Below, piece after piece: positions 16,694 to 24,186 of a stretch of DNA of 30,263 nucleotides. This DNA is from an uncultured Methanobrevibacter sp. Lineage in GTDB: Archaea; Methanobacteriota; Methanobacteria; Methanobacteriales; Methanobacteriaceae. The DNA lies in assembly GCF_937898925.1 (NCBI RefSeq), contig NZ_CALDKF010000008.1:1-30263 (forward strand). Direction: 5' to 3'. Each line of letters starts with the position of its first letter. Position 1 is the first letter of the stretch. The notes below the pieces were generated by a model. It was not told the DNA's origin and made no database searches. It saw nothing but the letters and a program-made list of their open reading frames with translations. Position numbers and translations under genes: made by a program.

Positions 16694-17788
16694 TTATTCC
16701 CCTATAAATAGAAGTTCTTCTGATTTTGTATTTTTGGATAAGGCATATCTGTAATTTCCATAAGTCTTTACAGAAACCTTTGATTTATACTGTTGCAGGA
16801 TTTCAGTCAATTCCTCCATTGAAGGAATCCCATCATTACGATAGGATATGACAAGGATGTTGTCCTGATATTTTTTTATAAGCTTTTCAAATTCGCCAGT
16901 GATTGCCTTCTTATCATTCCATACGTTTTTCTTAGGATTTAACCTATGATGTTTGGAATTGTAGTCAATGTGATTTTCCCAGTCGTCATACATTAGTAGC
17001 CCTTCCAGGAAATGATAAAAGCCATGATAATCAACGGTAGCACCTTTACTGGAAATATACGGAGTGTCAATATATACCAAATCATATCTTGAAGTGTCCT
17101 TTATTTCCATTGCGTCTAGGTTCAATGATATGTTCTTCCTTTCATTGTCGAAAATGCTGTCATTCGCTTCTTTGACAAATTTTAGGAACCAATCCTCAAA
17201 AGGAGTGTCCCAAGTTTTCTTGTTTCCAAAAGACCTTTTCACTTCTGAAGTTCGCATATACAGATTTTTTCTATGGAACAGATTGTATGGTCTTTTAATA
17301 ATGCAGGATTGGCAGAGAGCAAAGAAAGCTATTGCGAACTTATATTTATCATCTAAAGCATTCATATTTGCAATAACCATGTCTAGCCATTTATTTTCCT
17401 CATTTGTAAAATAAGTGTCTTCAAAGTTATCTTCAATAATTGACTTATATTCAATGCCTTCATTTTTATTCAGAACAAATCGAATATCGTCATCAGTCAA
17501 TTTAACTTCCTTATTTTCTATAAGTGCCTTTCCAAACTGATAATTGAATTTCAATAAATCGTTGTAGGTCACTTCTTTGCCCATTTTTTTATAAAGATAT
17601 GAAACTGAGCCAGTACCTCCAAAAGCGTCTAAAACAGTATCGAAAGTTAAGTCTTTGGTTTCAGCTTGTATCCAATCAACAAGCTTTAGCTTACTGCCCT
17701 GATACCTGGTTGAAGGAAATTCATAAGACTCAAATGGATTGCTTATAATTGGTTCTTTAAAATTAAATAAATTAGTCTGTTTGCTCAT
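16694..17788 (-). CDS. DNA adenine methyltransferase, D12 class (EcoRV partner)
   Basis: A 364-residue N6-adenine methyltransferase of the Dam/D12 class. YQGSKLKLVDWI (about 29-40) is motif X, which binds AdoMet; DAFGGTGSVSYLY (about 59-71) is motif I; DTPY (about 240-243) is the catalytic motif IV, here with Thr where most members have Pro. The D-x-P-Y variant occurs in this class and need not inactivate. It is first in the operon, ahead of the EcoRV-like nuclease, and should protect the same site. Such an order, methyltransferase then nuclease, lets protection precede cutting when the pair enters a new host. The ribosome binding site (AAGGCG) is weak. Confidence 0.9.
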   Translation of the reverse strand: MSKQTNLFNFKEPIISNPFESYEFPSTRYQGSKLKLVDWIQAETKDLTFDTVLDAFGGTGSVSYLYKKMGKEVTYNDLLKFNYQFGKALIENKEVKLTDDDIRFVLNKNEGIEYKSIIEDNFEDTYFTNEENKWLDMVIANMNALDDKYKFAIAFFALCQSCIIKRPYNLFHRKNLYMRTSEVKRSFGNKKTWDTPFEDWFLKFVKEANDSIFDNERKNISLNLDAMEIKDTSRYDLVYIDTPYISSKGATVDYHGFYHFLEGLLMYDDWENHIDYNSKHHRLNPKKNVWNDKKAITGEFEKLIKKYQDNILVISYRNDGIPSMEELTEILQQYKSKVSVKTYGNYRYALSKNTKSEELLFIGE

Positions 17789-17871
17789 AAATAACGCCTT
17801 GTAAATTATACATATATTTGTTTTTAGAATATATTAATTTTTTTAATAGGGCAAATTTTATTAGAGTGGGT

Positions 17872-17939
17872 TGAGATTATTCTCTTCCGCCAAATTGGAA
17901 ACCGGTCTTGCAGAACCGATTTCCGCGAGGACAATCTCA
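17872..17939. other. GC-rich nested hairpin, possible RNA or site
   Basis: Outer arms TGAGATT-a-TTCTC (17872-17884) and GAGGA-c-AATCTCA (17927-17939) pair over 12 bp with one mismatch and one G-T. Inside them GGAAACCGGT (17897-17906) pairs with ACCGATTTCC (17915-17924) with one mismatch around an 8-base loop CTTGCAGA. The segment is about half G+C in a region of roughly a quarter. It lies alone between two restriction-modification modules. It may be a small structured RNA or a DNA site used in mobilisation. It does not fold as a tRNA. Confidence 0.6.
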
Positions 17940-18067
17940 TAGAAACATGAAAGGAAAATAGAATATGAGAATAAGAAAGATAATTATTTTTACTTTTTAA
18001 AATGAGACAATTGATTTTATGAAATCTCTTGTCTTCTTCATCAACCAACAAGTGGAAAATTAGAAAA

Positions 18068-19567
18068 TTAATTATATTTGTCTTTATAATATTCAAAATC
18101 AGAAATATTAATATTATTAGGCAAATTAAGATATTCTTCTGTTTCTAATAACTCATCAAATGATAAAATGCTAAGACATTTTTGAATATCAATTCTTTTA
18201 AGAATCTTTTTAGTATAAGGTCTCTTAGAATCTAAAAAAGCAATATCCTTAAGAAAATCTTGAACTAAATCTGTATTTAGAATTAACATAGTAATATACG
18301 CTTCCTCAAAAGTATCAAACGATAAAAAATAACAAGTATCATCTAACATTATAGGTTTTTCATTATACACTAATGAAAATAATGGTTTTTTATAGAAACC
18401 AGATACTGCTACTTTATATTTTGAAAAAGAATATTCTCCAATACCAAATATACTAAATCTAGGAGCTCCTTTATAAATTACACTTTTTCTTTTATTGAAA
18501 AATTCTTCATTAGAAACTAAATATTCCCAAGTTTTTGGAGCAGATTCCTTAATATAATCAGTTTCTTCCCTTACTCTTTTTTGGGTAATTATTACATACT
18601 TATTACTTTCATTAATTATAGGTATTTTTAAATCACTGCTTTTTAATAAATAATATACTAAATCATCTTCTATTCTAAAAATGTCTTTATTTTTATTTTT
18701 ATAATTATCTTTTTCTTTTGTCAATTCCATAATTTTAGAACAATCATGTTTGACTCCTTGCCTCCATTCAAAAGAACAATTCCCTTCAATTTTATGAGAA
18801 TTAGATAAATTTGAATAAAATTTATTGTTTTTATATCCAAATTTATATAAAAGATTTGCAGGAGATTTGAAATCAAAAACATCACAAGACATCAAATTTT
18901 TATTATTATTTTTATCAAATTGGATAATTAATAAGCATGCAGATGTTGAAACATTGAAAACTTTGTTTGCATCAATATTTAAAGTTTTAAAATTAGCAAC
19001 ACATATTTGAGTTCTAACTAATTCTTTAAAAATATTTCTCGCTACAATATTCTTACATAAAAATACTAAAGAACAGTTAAAATTTTTAAATTGATCAACT
19101 AGCTGTAAAATTATATATTCTGAAATATCAAAATTACTATCTCCCATAAGTGAATTTATGCCAGAATGTCCTTTAAAATTGGTTTTTTCTGGTAAATTAT
19201 CAGAATCGAATTTAGATAATTCAGAATTAGTTACCCATGGAGGATTACCAATTAATAAAAAATAATCTTCATCATTTAAACCTATCTTACTGAAGTCAAA
19301 GTTAAAAATATCTTCATTATACAATGTTAAATTAAGGATATTCTTATCAATTAATTCTAAATAATCATTATTAATCTCTATACCAAATAATTGGCTTTCA
19401 CTATAAATTGATGAACAACTTTTTAAGAAATTCCCTACTCCACATGTAGGCTCTATAATTTTATTAGGAGATAATTTTAACTTATTCTTTAAATAATTAC
19501 ATATTTCTTCTGTGAAATATAAAGGAGTTTGATAATCTCCAAATTCTTTTTTCTCATTACCAATCAT
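18068..19567 (-). CDS. Type II N6-adenine DNA methyltransferase, NPPW
   Basis: A 499-residue methyltransferase of the TaqI/Eco57I-like gamma class. EPTCGVGNF (about 41-49) is motif I for AdoMet, FGIEIN is the acidic loop that follows, and IGNPPW (about 106-111) is catalytic motif IV, N-P-P-W. The large C-terminal region should be the target-recognition domain. The ATG at 19567 is chosen over one 24 bases upstream because GGAG lies nine bases before it; it overlaps the nuclease stop by 11 bases. It protects the site cut by the upstream nuclease. The recognition sequence cannot be read from the protein. Confidence 0.9.
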   Translation of the reverse strand: MIGNEKKEFGDYQTPLYFTEEICNYLKNKLKLSPNKIIEPTCGVGNFLKSCSSIYSESQLFGIEINNDYLELIDKNILNLTLYNEDIFNFDFSKIGLNDEDYFLLIGNPPWVTNSELSKFDSDNLPEKTNFKGHSGINSLMGDSNFDISEYIILQLVDQFKNFNCSLVFLCKNIVARNIFKELVRTQICVANFKTLNIDANKVFNVSTSACLLIIQFDKNNNKNLMSCDVFDFKSPANLLYKFGYKNNKFYSNLSNSHKIEGNCSFEWRQGVKHDCSKIMELTKEKDNYKNKNKDIFRIEDDLVYYLLKSSDLKIPIINESNKYVIITQKRVREETDYIKESAPKTWEYLVSNEEFFNKRKSVIYKGAPRFSIFGIGEYSFSKYKVAVSGFYKKPLFSLVYNEKPIMLDDTCYFLSFDTFEEAYITMLILNTDLVQDFLKDIAFLDSKRPYTKKILKRIDIQKCLSILSFDELLETEEYLNLPNNINISDFEYYKDKYN

Positions 19568-20207
19568 AATTATAAACTCCAGAAACCTCATTCTTAAGGT
19601 TTATGGCTCTTTTATATTGTAATCTCCATTGTAAAGCATTTGAAATAGTTAAATAACCTTGTTCAGGCATATTTAATAAAACTTCATCAGCAATTTGATT
19701 CAATATAATTTCATCACCAGGAACATTTTTATCTTCTAAAAAGCCCAAGATATCTTCTTTAATAGCCCCATCTTTAACCATTTCTCTTAATCTTTTTGTT
19801 AAAGTATAATCCCCAGTTTTTGAAGATTCTATAAAAGTGCAATGTTTAAATTTTAAAAAACATTCATTTTCAATATCCTCTTTTTCATAAACAAAAACCA
19901 ATAAATTATAACCTAAACCAAAAACCTTTTGATTTGTATTCTTAAAAGGACATGAACTTTGAGGTTGTTTAATTGAAGTTACTTTAATATCAGTATTTAT
20001 AAATGAATCTGGCAAATCAATCCCTATTGCACTTGAACCAACTGTAAATTCATATTTTTCAGAAAGATATTCTTGAAATTTATGTTCTACATAAGTTCCA
20101 ACAGCTTTTCCATCTGTAACTCCTAATAATTTAGGGTGTGTTTTTGAACTTTCATTCTCACAAAAAGCTTTTGCTTCTTCTCTTAAAATTTCTAATGACA
20201 ACTTCAT
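19557..20207 (-). CDS. Type II restriction endonuclease, PD-(D/E)XK
   Basis: A 216-residue protein. A helix with Glu in GTYVEHKFQEYL (about 36-47), then GIDLPDSF and NTDIKVTS (about 69-76) form a D...(D/E)-x-K active site, followed by SIKQPQSSCPF. It overlaps the methyltransferase gene by 11 bases, which is the main evidence that it is the restriction partner. The length is short but usual for orthodox type II enzymes. No specific prototype is recognised. Its own promoter, a TATA box at 20254-20265, separates it from the kinase gene upstream. Confidence 0.8.
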   Translation of the reverse strand: MKLSLEILREEAKAFCENESSKTHPKLLGVTDGKAVGTYVEHKFQEYLSEKYEFTVGSSAIGIDLPDSFINTDIKVTSIKQPQSSCPFKNTNQKVFGLGYNLLVFVYEKEDIENECFLKFKHCTFIESSKTGDYTLTKRLREMVKDGAIKEDILGFLEDKNVPGDEIILNQIADEVLLNMPEQGYLTISNALQWRLQYKRAINLKNEVSGVYNYDW

Positions 20208-20253
20208 AAAAATTACCTATAAATTAATGAATTAATAATATATTATTATTAGT

Positions 20254-20265
20254 AATTTATAAATT
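20254..20265 (-). promoter_or_regulatory. TATA box of second restriction-modification operon
   Basis: AATTTATAAATT, a near-consensus archaeal TATA box, lies about 50 bases upstream of the restriction nuclease ATG at 20207 on the minus strand, suiting a start near 20230. It suggests that the nuclease and methyltransferase form their own unit, separate from the kinase gene that ends at 20351. Confidence 0.5.
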
Positions 20266-20350
20266 TTTTTTAATAATATTTATTTAATCTTTTTCTTTTC
20301 ATCTCCTTTTATAGGGGTATGTACACCTGCGATAAATTTAAAGAGAATTA

Positions 20351-22684
20351 TTATATTTTTTTAAGAATATATTTAATGCTCTCTTCAGTAACTAAAATCA
20401 TCTCTTTAATTTCTTCATTAATAACAAAAGCTTTTGCTAATTTCAATATATCTAAAGACTTCTCATAATCCTCTAAACACATATATCCTAATGCTTTAAA
20501 TAAATAAACTTCTGATGAGGGATCACCTATTTCTAAATATTTATCACAAGACTCAATACAATTATAACATTCTTCTAAAAGTAAATGCACCCTTGCTTTC
20601 TCCAATAATATCCCTTTATGAGTTTCATCTGTAGACAACCCCTCTTCAAATGTTTCCATAGATAAATTATAATTTCCTATTTCTGAATAAAAACAACCCT
20701 TTAAAAAATAAATTCTAGTATTATTAGAATTAAAACTTAAACCCTCATCAAAATATTCTAAAATACTATCAGACTCTTCATAATCCTTTAAAAATAATGC
20801 TTTATCACAACATGCTTCAGACTTTAATTCATCATCGGCATCCGAATAAATTATTTCATCTAGAAATGAAACAGCCTCTAAAATATTAATATCTTTAAAA
20901 TAATTAAATTTTTCAAATAAAACAATAGCTTTATCATCATCCTCTTCACTATTTTCTAAAATGGCATCTAAAATTTTCAATGCTTCATTAGGATAATCAT
21001 ATTTAAAAAATTGTTTAGATAAATCAAGTTTATATGCAATATTATCTCCAAATAAATCTAAAGCTTTTTCAAAATATTCTTTTGCTTGATCCAAATTATC
21101 TAAAATTAAATAAGAAATTATAATATTATAATAAGCATACATAGACTCTTCATTGATTTTTAAAATTTCAAAAAATTTTGTTAATGCGGAAGGTTCCCTA
21201 TTTAATCGCCTTAAACTCTGTCCCCATAAAGAATATAAATCCTCATTGATATCTTGAATTTTAGCTTTATAAAAACAATTCTCAGAATCTTCATAATTAC
21301 CTAAAAAACTATAGGTATCACCCATATTTATCAAAGCCATGAAAAAATTAGGATCAATATCTAAAGCTAATTGATATTTTTCTAAGGCCTTTTCATATAA
21401 TCCTAATTCTTTATAGATGTTTCCTAAATTAACATAAGATTCTAAATAATTCTCATTTATATCAATAGCATTTTCATAATTTTCAATTGCTTTATTTAAA
21501 TAACCTTTTGATTGGTAAGCATGCCCAAAATTAAAATACAATCTATCTAAACTAACAAAATTTTTATTATTTTCATCAAAAATATTCTTGGCTACATTTA
21601 AATGATTTAAGGCTTTATCATAGTAACCATATTTTATCAAATTTATTGCATAATTTATCCGAATATCTGAAGAATAAGGATTGAGTTCTACAGCTTTATC
21701 AAAATTTGAAATAAAATTTTCAATATCACCAACATTTGCAAGAGAATTTCCTTTAAAATAATAGTAATTAGAATCTTTTTCAAAATCTTTTTCTTTTGGA
21801 ACATATGGATCTTCATCAAAATTTTCTTTAAATATTGAAATTAATTCCATTTTTAAATCTTTAAAAGAATCATATCTATCTTTTGGATTTTTTGATAAGC
21901 ACTTCAGAACTACATCATATAATATATGATTAAAATAAGGGATTTCAGCTTTTTTATGCAATTCTTCCCATTCATTATCTGTATTGTTTTTAGCTTTAAA
22001 AGGTAATTTTCCTTTATTAATCATTTGAAAAAGAACTATTCCAAAACTATAGATATCAGTTGAAATATTATTTAAACCTTCAGAAGATTCTGGAGCCATA
22101 TAAGCATTAGTCCCACAAATTTTACCATTTGAATTATAATAATTTCCGATGTTTTTATTTTTAAAAATTCTAGATTCATTAATAAAACTTGTTAAACCAA
22201 AATCAGTGATTTTAATCTCATTATCCCATATTAAAATATTTTGAGGCTTAATATCCCCATGATATTCAATACCTTGTTCCTCCATATATTCCATAGCATA
22301 ACAAAATTGGATTGACCAATCTAAAATTTTATAATCAGATAAACCTTCAAAAAAGTAATCATCTAATGATTGTTTACCCATAAAACTAAAAATAGGTTCC
22401 ATTATAATAAATAATCTGCCATCAATAATATCTAAACCGTATGCTTCAACAATATTTGGATGTTTTAGTTCTGTCCAAATTAAAGATTCTTTCTTAAAAT
22501 CTTCTATAACTTCTTCATCATTAAGATATTTATCTTGTAATGTTTTCATTGCTAAAGCTTTTTTTAAATCATCATTATAAATAATGAAAACAGTACCAAA
22601 TCCAGATTTACCTTCTCCCCCATATTTCGCAATAACAATAAATTCATTATCTAATACAGTCCCCACATCTATATTACCAATCAC
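20351..22684 (-). CDS. Hanks-type Ser/Thr kinase with TPR array
   Basis: A 777-residue cytosolic protein. The kinase domain covers about 1-275: a glycine loop GGEGKSGFGTVF (about 21-32), the ATP lysine in ALAMKTL (about 46), the catalytic loop HGDIKPQN (about 140-147), DFG (about 161) and the APE motif in MAPESS (about 199). From about 310 to the end run a dozen or more TPR helices (for example AIENYENAIDINENYLESY and ALEKYQLALDIDPNFFMAL), a protein-binding scaffold. No transmembrane helix is seen. The start is GTG at 22684, 9 bases after the McrC stop, so translation is probably coupled. The position suggests that it signals with, or controls, the McrBC restriction complex by phosphorylation; this is inference. 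It is the most unexpected partner in the island. Confidence 0.9.
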   Translation of the reverse strand: MIGNIDVGTVLDNEFIVIAKYGGEGKSGFGTVFIIYNDDLKKALAMKTLQDKYLNDEEVIEDFKKESLIWTELKHPNIVEAYGLDIIDGRLFIIMEPIFSFMGKQSLDDYFFEGLSDYKILDWSIQFCYAMEYMEEQGIEYHGDIKPQNILIWDNEIKITDFGLTSFINESRIFKNKNIGNYYNSNGKICGTNAYMAPESSEGLNNISTDIYSFGIVLFQMINKGKLPFKAKNNTDNEWEELHKKAEIPYFNHILYDVVLKCLSKNPKDRYDSFKDLKMELISIFKENFDEDPYVPKEKDFEKDSNYYYFKGNSLANVGDIENFISNFDKAVELNPYSSDIRINYAINLIKYGYYDKALNHLNVAKNIFDENNKNFVSLDRLYFNFGHAYQSKGYLNKAIENYENAIDINENYLESYVNLGNIYKELGLYEKALEKYQLALDIDPNFFMALINMGDTYSFLGNYEDSENCFYKAKIQDINEDLYSLWGQSLRRLNREPSALTKFFEILKINEESMYAYYNIIISYLILDNLDQAKEYFEKALDLFGDNIAYKLDLSKQFFKYDYPNEALKILDAILENSEEDDDKAIVLFEKFNYFKDINILEAVSFLDEIIYSDADDELKSEACCDKALFLKDYEESDSILEYFDEGLSFNSNNTRIYFLKGCFYSEIGNYNLSMETFEEGLSTDETHKGILLEKARVHLLLEECYNCIESCDKYLEIGDPSSEVYLFKALGYMCLEDYEKSLDILKLAKAFVINEEIKEMILVTEESIKYILKKI

Positions 22685-22693
22685 AGTATCACT

Positions 22694-24073
22694 TTATTTC
22701 AATTCTATCAACTTATCCAAACTATCTAAAAACTCTGTCCTATTAAGAACAATTATATTGTCACCAAACGGATCATAATCCTTCTTAATCCTTATTCCAC
22801 CCCAGGTAACAAGAACTACTGGACAGTTATCACAAAACGTAGCATCTGAATGATATAAAATTCTCTCAAAGTCTTTATAATATCCCATAACCTTATAAAC
22901 GCTATCTCTCACATAATTAGTGCTGCTACTGTTCTTAACTTCTATAATCCTATAAGTTATTTTTCCATCTCTTTCAAACTCTAAAATGATATCCGGAGCC
23001 CTATAAGCCCACTGAATGCTATAATTTCTAAGAATATCAACATACTGGGAAACTTCCTGAAGTGGTTTTGGAAGGTATTGATAATGAACAGTCACCTTAG
23101 TTCCATCTTCCAATACATCACAAGTTAAATAATCATTTCCACCATGCAATAGCCTTAATTCAGGACTTGGCAACATTTTAACAATTGAATAGAATATATA
23201 AATCTCATACAATTTGTTAGGATTGGTAGCTCTAATTAATCTATGTTCCACTAAATCCTTAAGAAGTTCAATATCCTCATTAATGAATAAATCCTCATAA
23301 AGCATGAACACCTTAGCCACCCTATGATAAAGAACATTCCTGTTCTTAAAGGCTTTTCTAATGTGCTTAGCTTTAATAACCTTAACATCAGAAATGTCAT
23401 CAAAATAGACTTTTCTCAATGTCTTTTTAGCCATCTTGTAATTGTTTCCAACTATCTCATACCAATCCTTTTCCTTAGATAAGTTTTCTACATCAAAAGG
23501 ATTCTCTTCATCATTTTTTGTATAATCTACAAAATCAAGATAATTATTCTTTAAATTAATAATCTTTTTTAGAACAAACTTCAATAGCTGATTCTCTTCC
23601 AAATCATAGAACTTAGATGGTGGTGAACAAACAAAAAGACTAGGATCATTATATCCTTTGGAATATCTAGTCTTAAGAGTTGTATTCCAATCTATTCTGC
23701 CTCTCACAATACCATTGAACTCTTCCTTTTTCTTTTGAGTTGAATGTGAAAGGTTTCTAAGAAGATATGGCAATATTTGAATTAAGTCTCTGACTTCATC
23801 ACTTAATAAGAAATGTACTGTCTTTAAAGTTCTTAAATCATCATCATCCATTTCAAATAAATCTTGGACTTTAATTGTGAAATTAGTGCTGACTTCACCT
23901 GAAAAGAGATAATAATGAATAAACTCTTTAATTTCATTATAAATTAAATCTATATTGAATTCAGTGACTTTATAATGGTCATTGATATCCTTTGATTTGA
24001 TTTCCACATCATTCGAAGTTCCAATAATCTGTGATTTTTTATGAGAACTTTCTTTAGCTTCAACTTCATACAT
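22694..24073 (-). CDS. mcrC: McrC-like nuclease subunit (DUF2357/DUF524 type)
   Basis: A 459-residue protein. The N-terminal half is a helical DUF2357-like region, with the GxVRGRIDW segment (about 123-131) usual in McrC relatives. The C-terminal third is a PD-(D/E)XK nuclease: Asp in APDIILEF (about 358-365) and IIEVKNS (about 377-383). In McrBC the C subunit joins McrB rings, stimulates their GTPase and cuts DNA. It follows McrB after 113 bases and precedes the kinase gene by 9 bases. A decayed copy of its 3' end lies at 14988-15166. Confidence 0.85.
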   Translation of the reverse strand: MYEVEAKESSHKKSQIIGTSNDVEIKSKDINDHYKVTEFNIDLIYNEIKEFIHYYLFSGEVSTNFTIKVQDLFEMDDDDLRTLKTVHFLLSDEVRDLIQILPYLLRNLSHSTQKKKEEFNGIVRGRIDWNTTLKTRYSKGYNDPSLFVCSPPSKFYDLEENQLLKFVLKKIINLKNNYLDFVDYTKNDEENPFDVENLSKEKDWYEIVGNNYKMAKKTLRKVYFDDISDVKVIKAKHIRKAFKNRNVLYHRVAKVFMLYEDLFINEDIELLKDLVEHRLIRATNPNKLYEIYIFYSIVKMLPSPELRLLHGGNDYLTCDVLEDGTKVTVHYQYLPKPLQEVSQYVDILRNYSIQWAYRAPDIILEFERDGKITYRIIEVKNSSSTNYVRDSVYKVMGYYKDFERILYHSDATFCDNCPVVLVTWGGIRIKKDYDPFGDNIIVLNRTEFLDSLDKLIELK

Positions 24074-24186
24074 ACGTATTCAAACCATTTATTAATATTT
24101 TCATATCCAATTCATTAAATTAAAAATAGTTATAAAATAATTAATAGAAATAAATAATCTATCAAAATTTTAATAGCTAAAATCAA

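Noticed and set aside
17872..17939. Nested hairpin as a tRNA (7-bp acceptor-like outer stem, GGTTC in minus strand)
   Set aside because: No T-arm precedes the 3' acceptor strand and no anticodon arm can be placed on either strand; the GGTTC belongs to the inner hairpin.
17824..18096. 90-codon minus-strand ORF covering the hairpin
   Set aside because: It overlaps the methyltransferase 3' end, has no ribosome binding site, and its composition follows the hairpin and AT-rich flanks rather than a protein.
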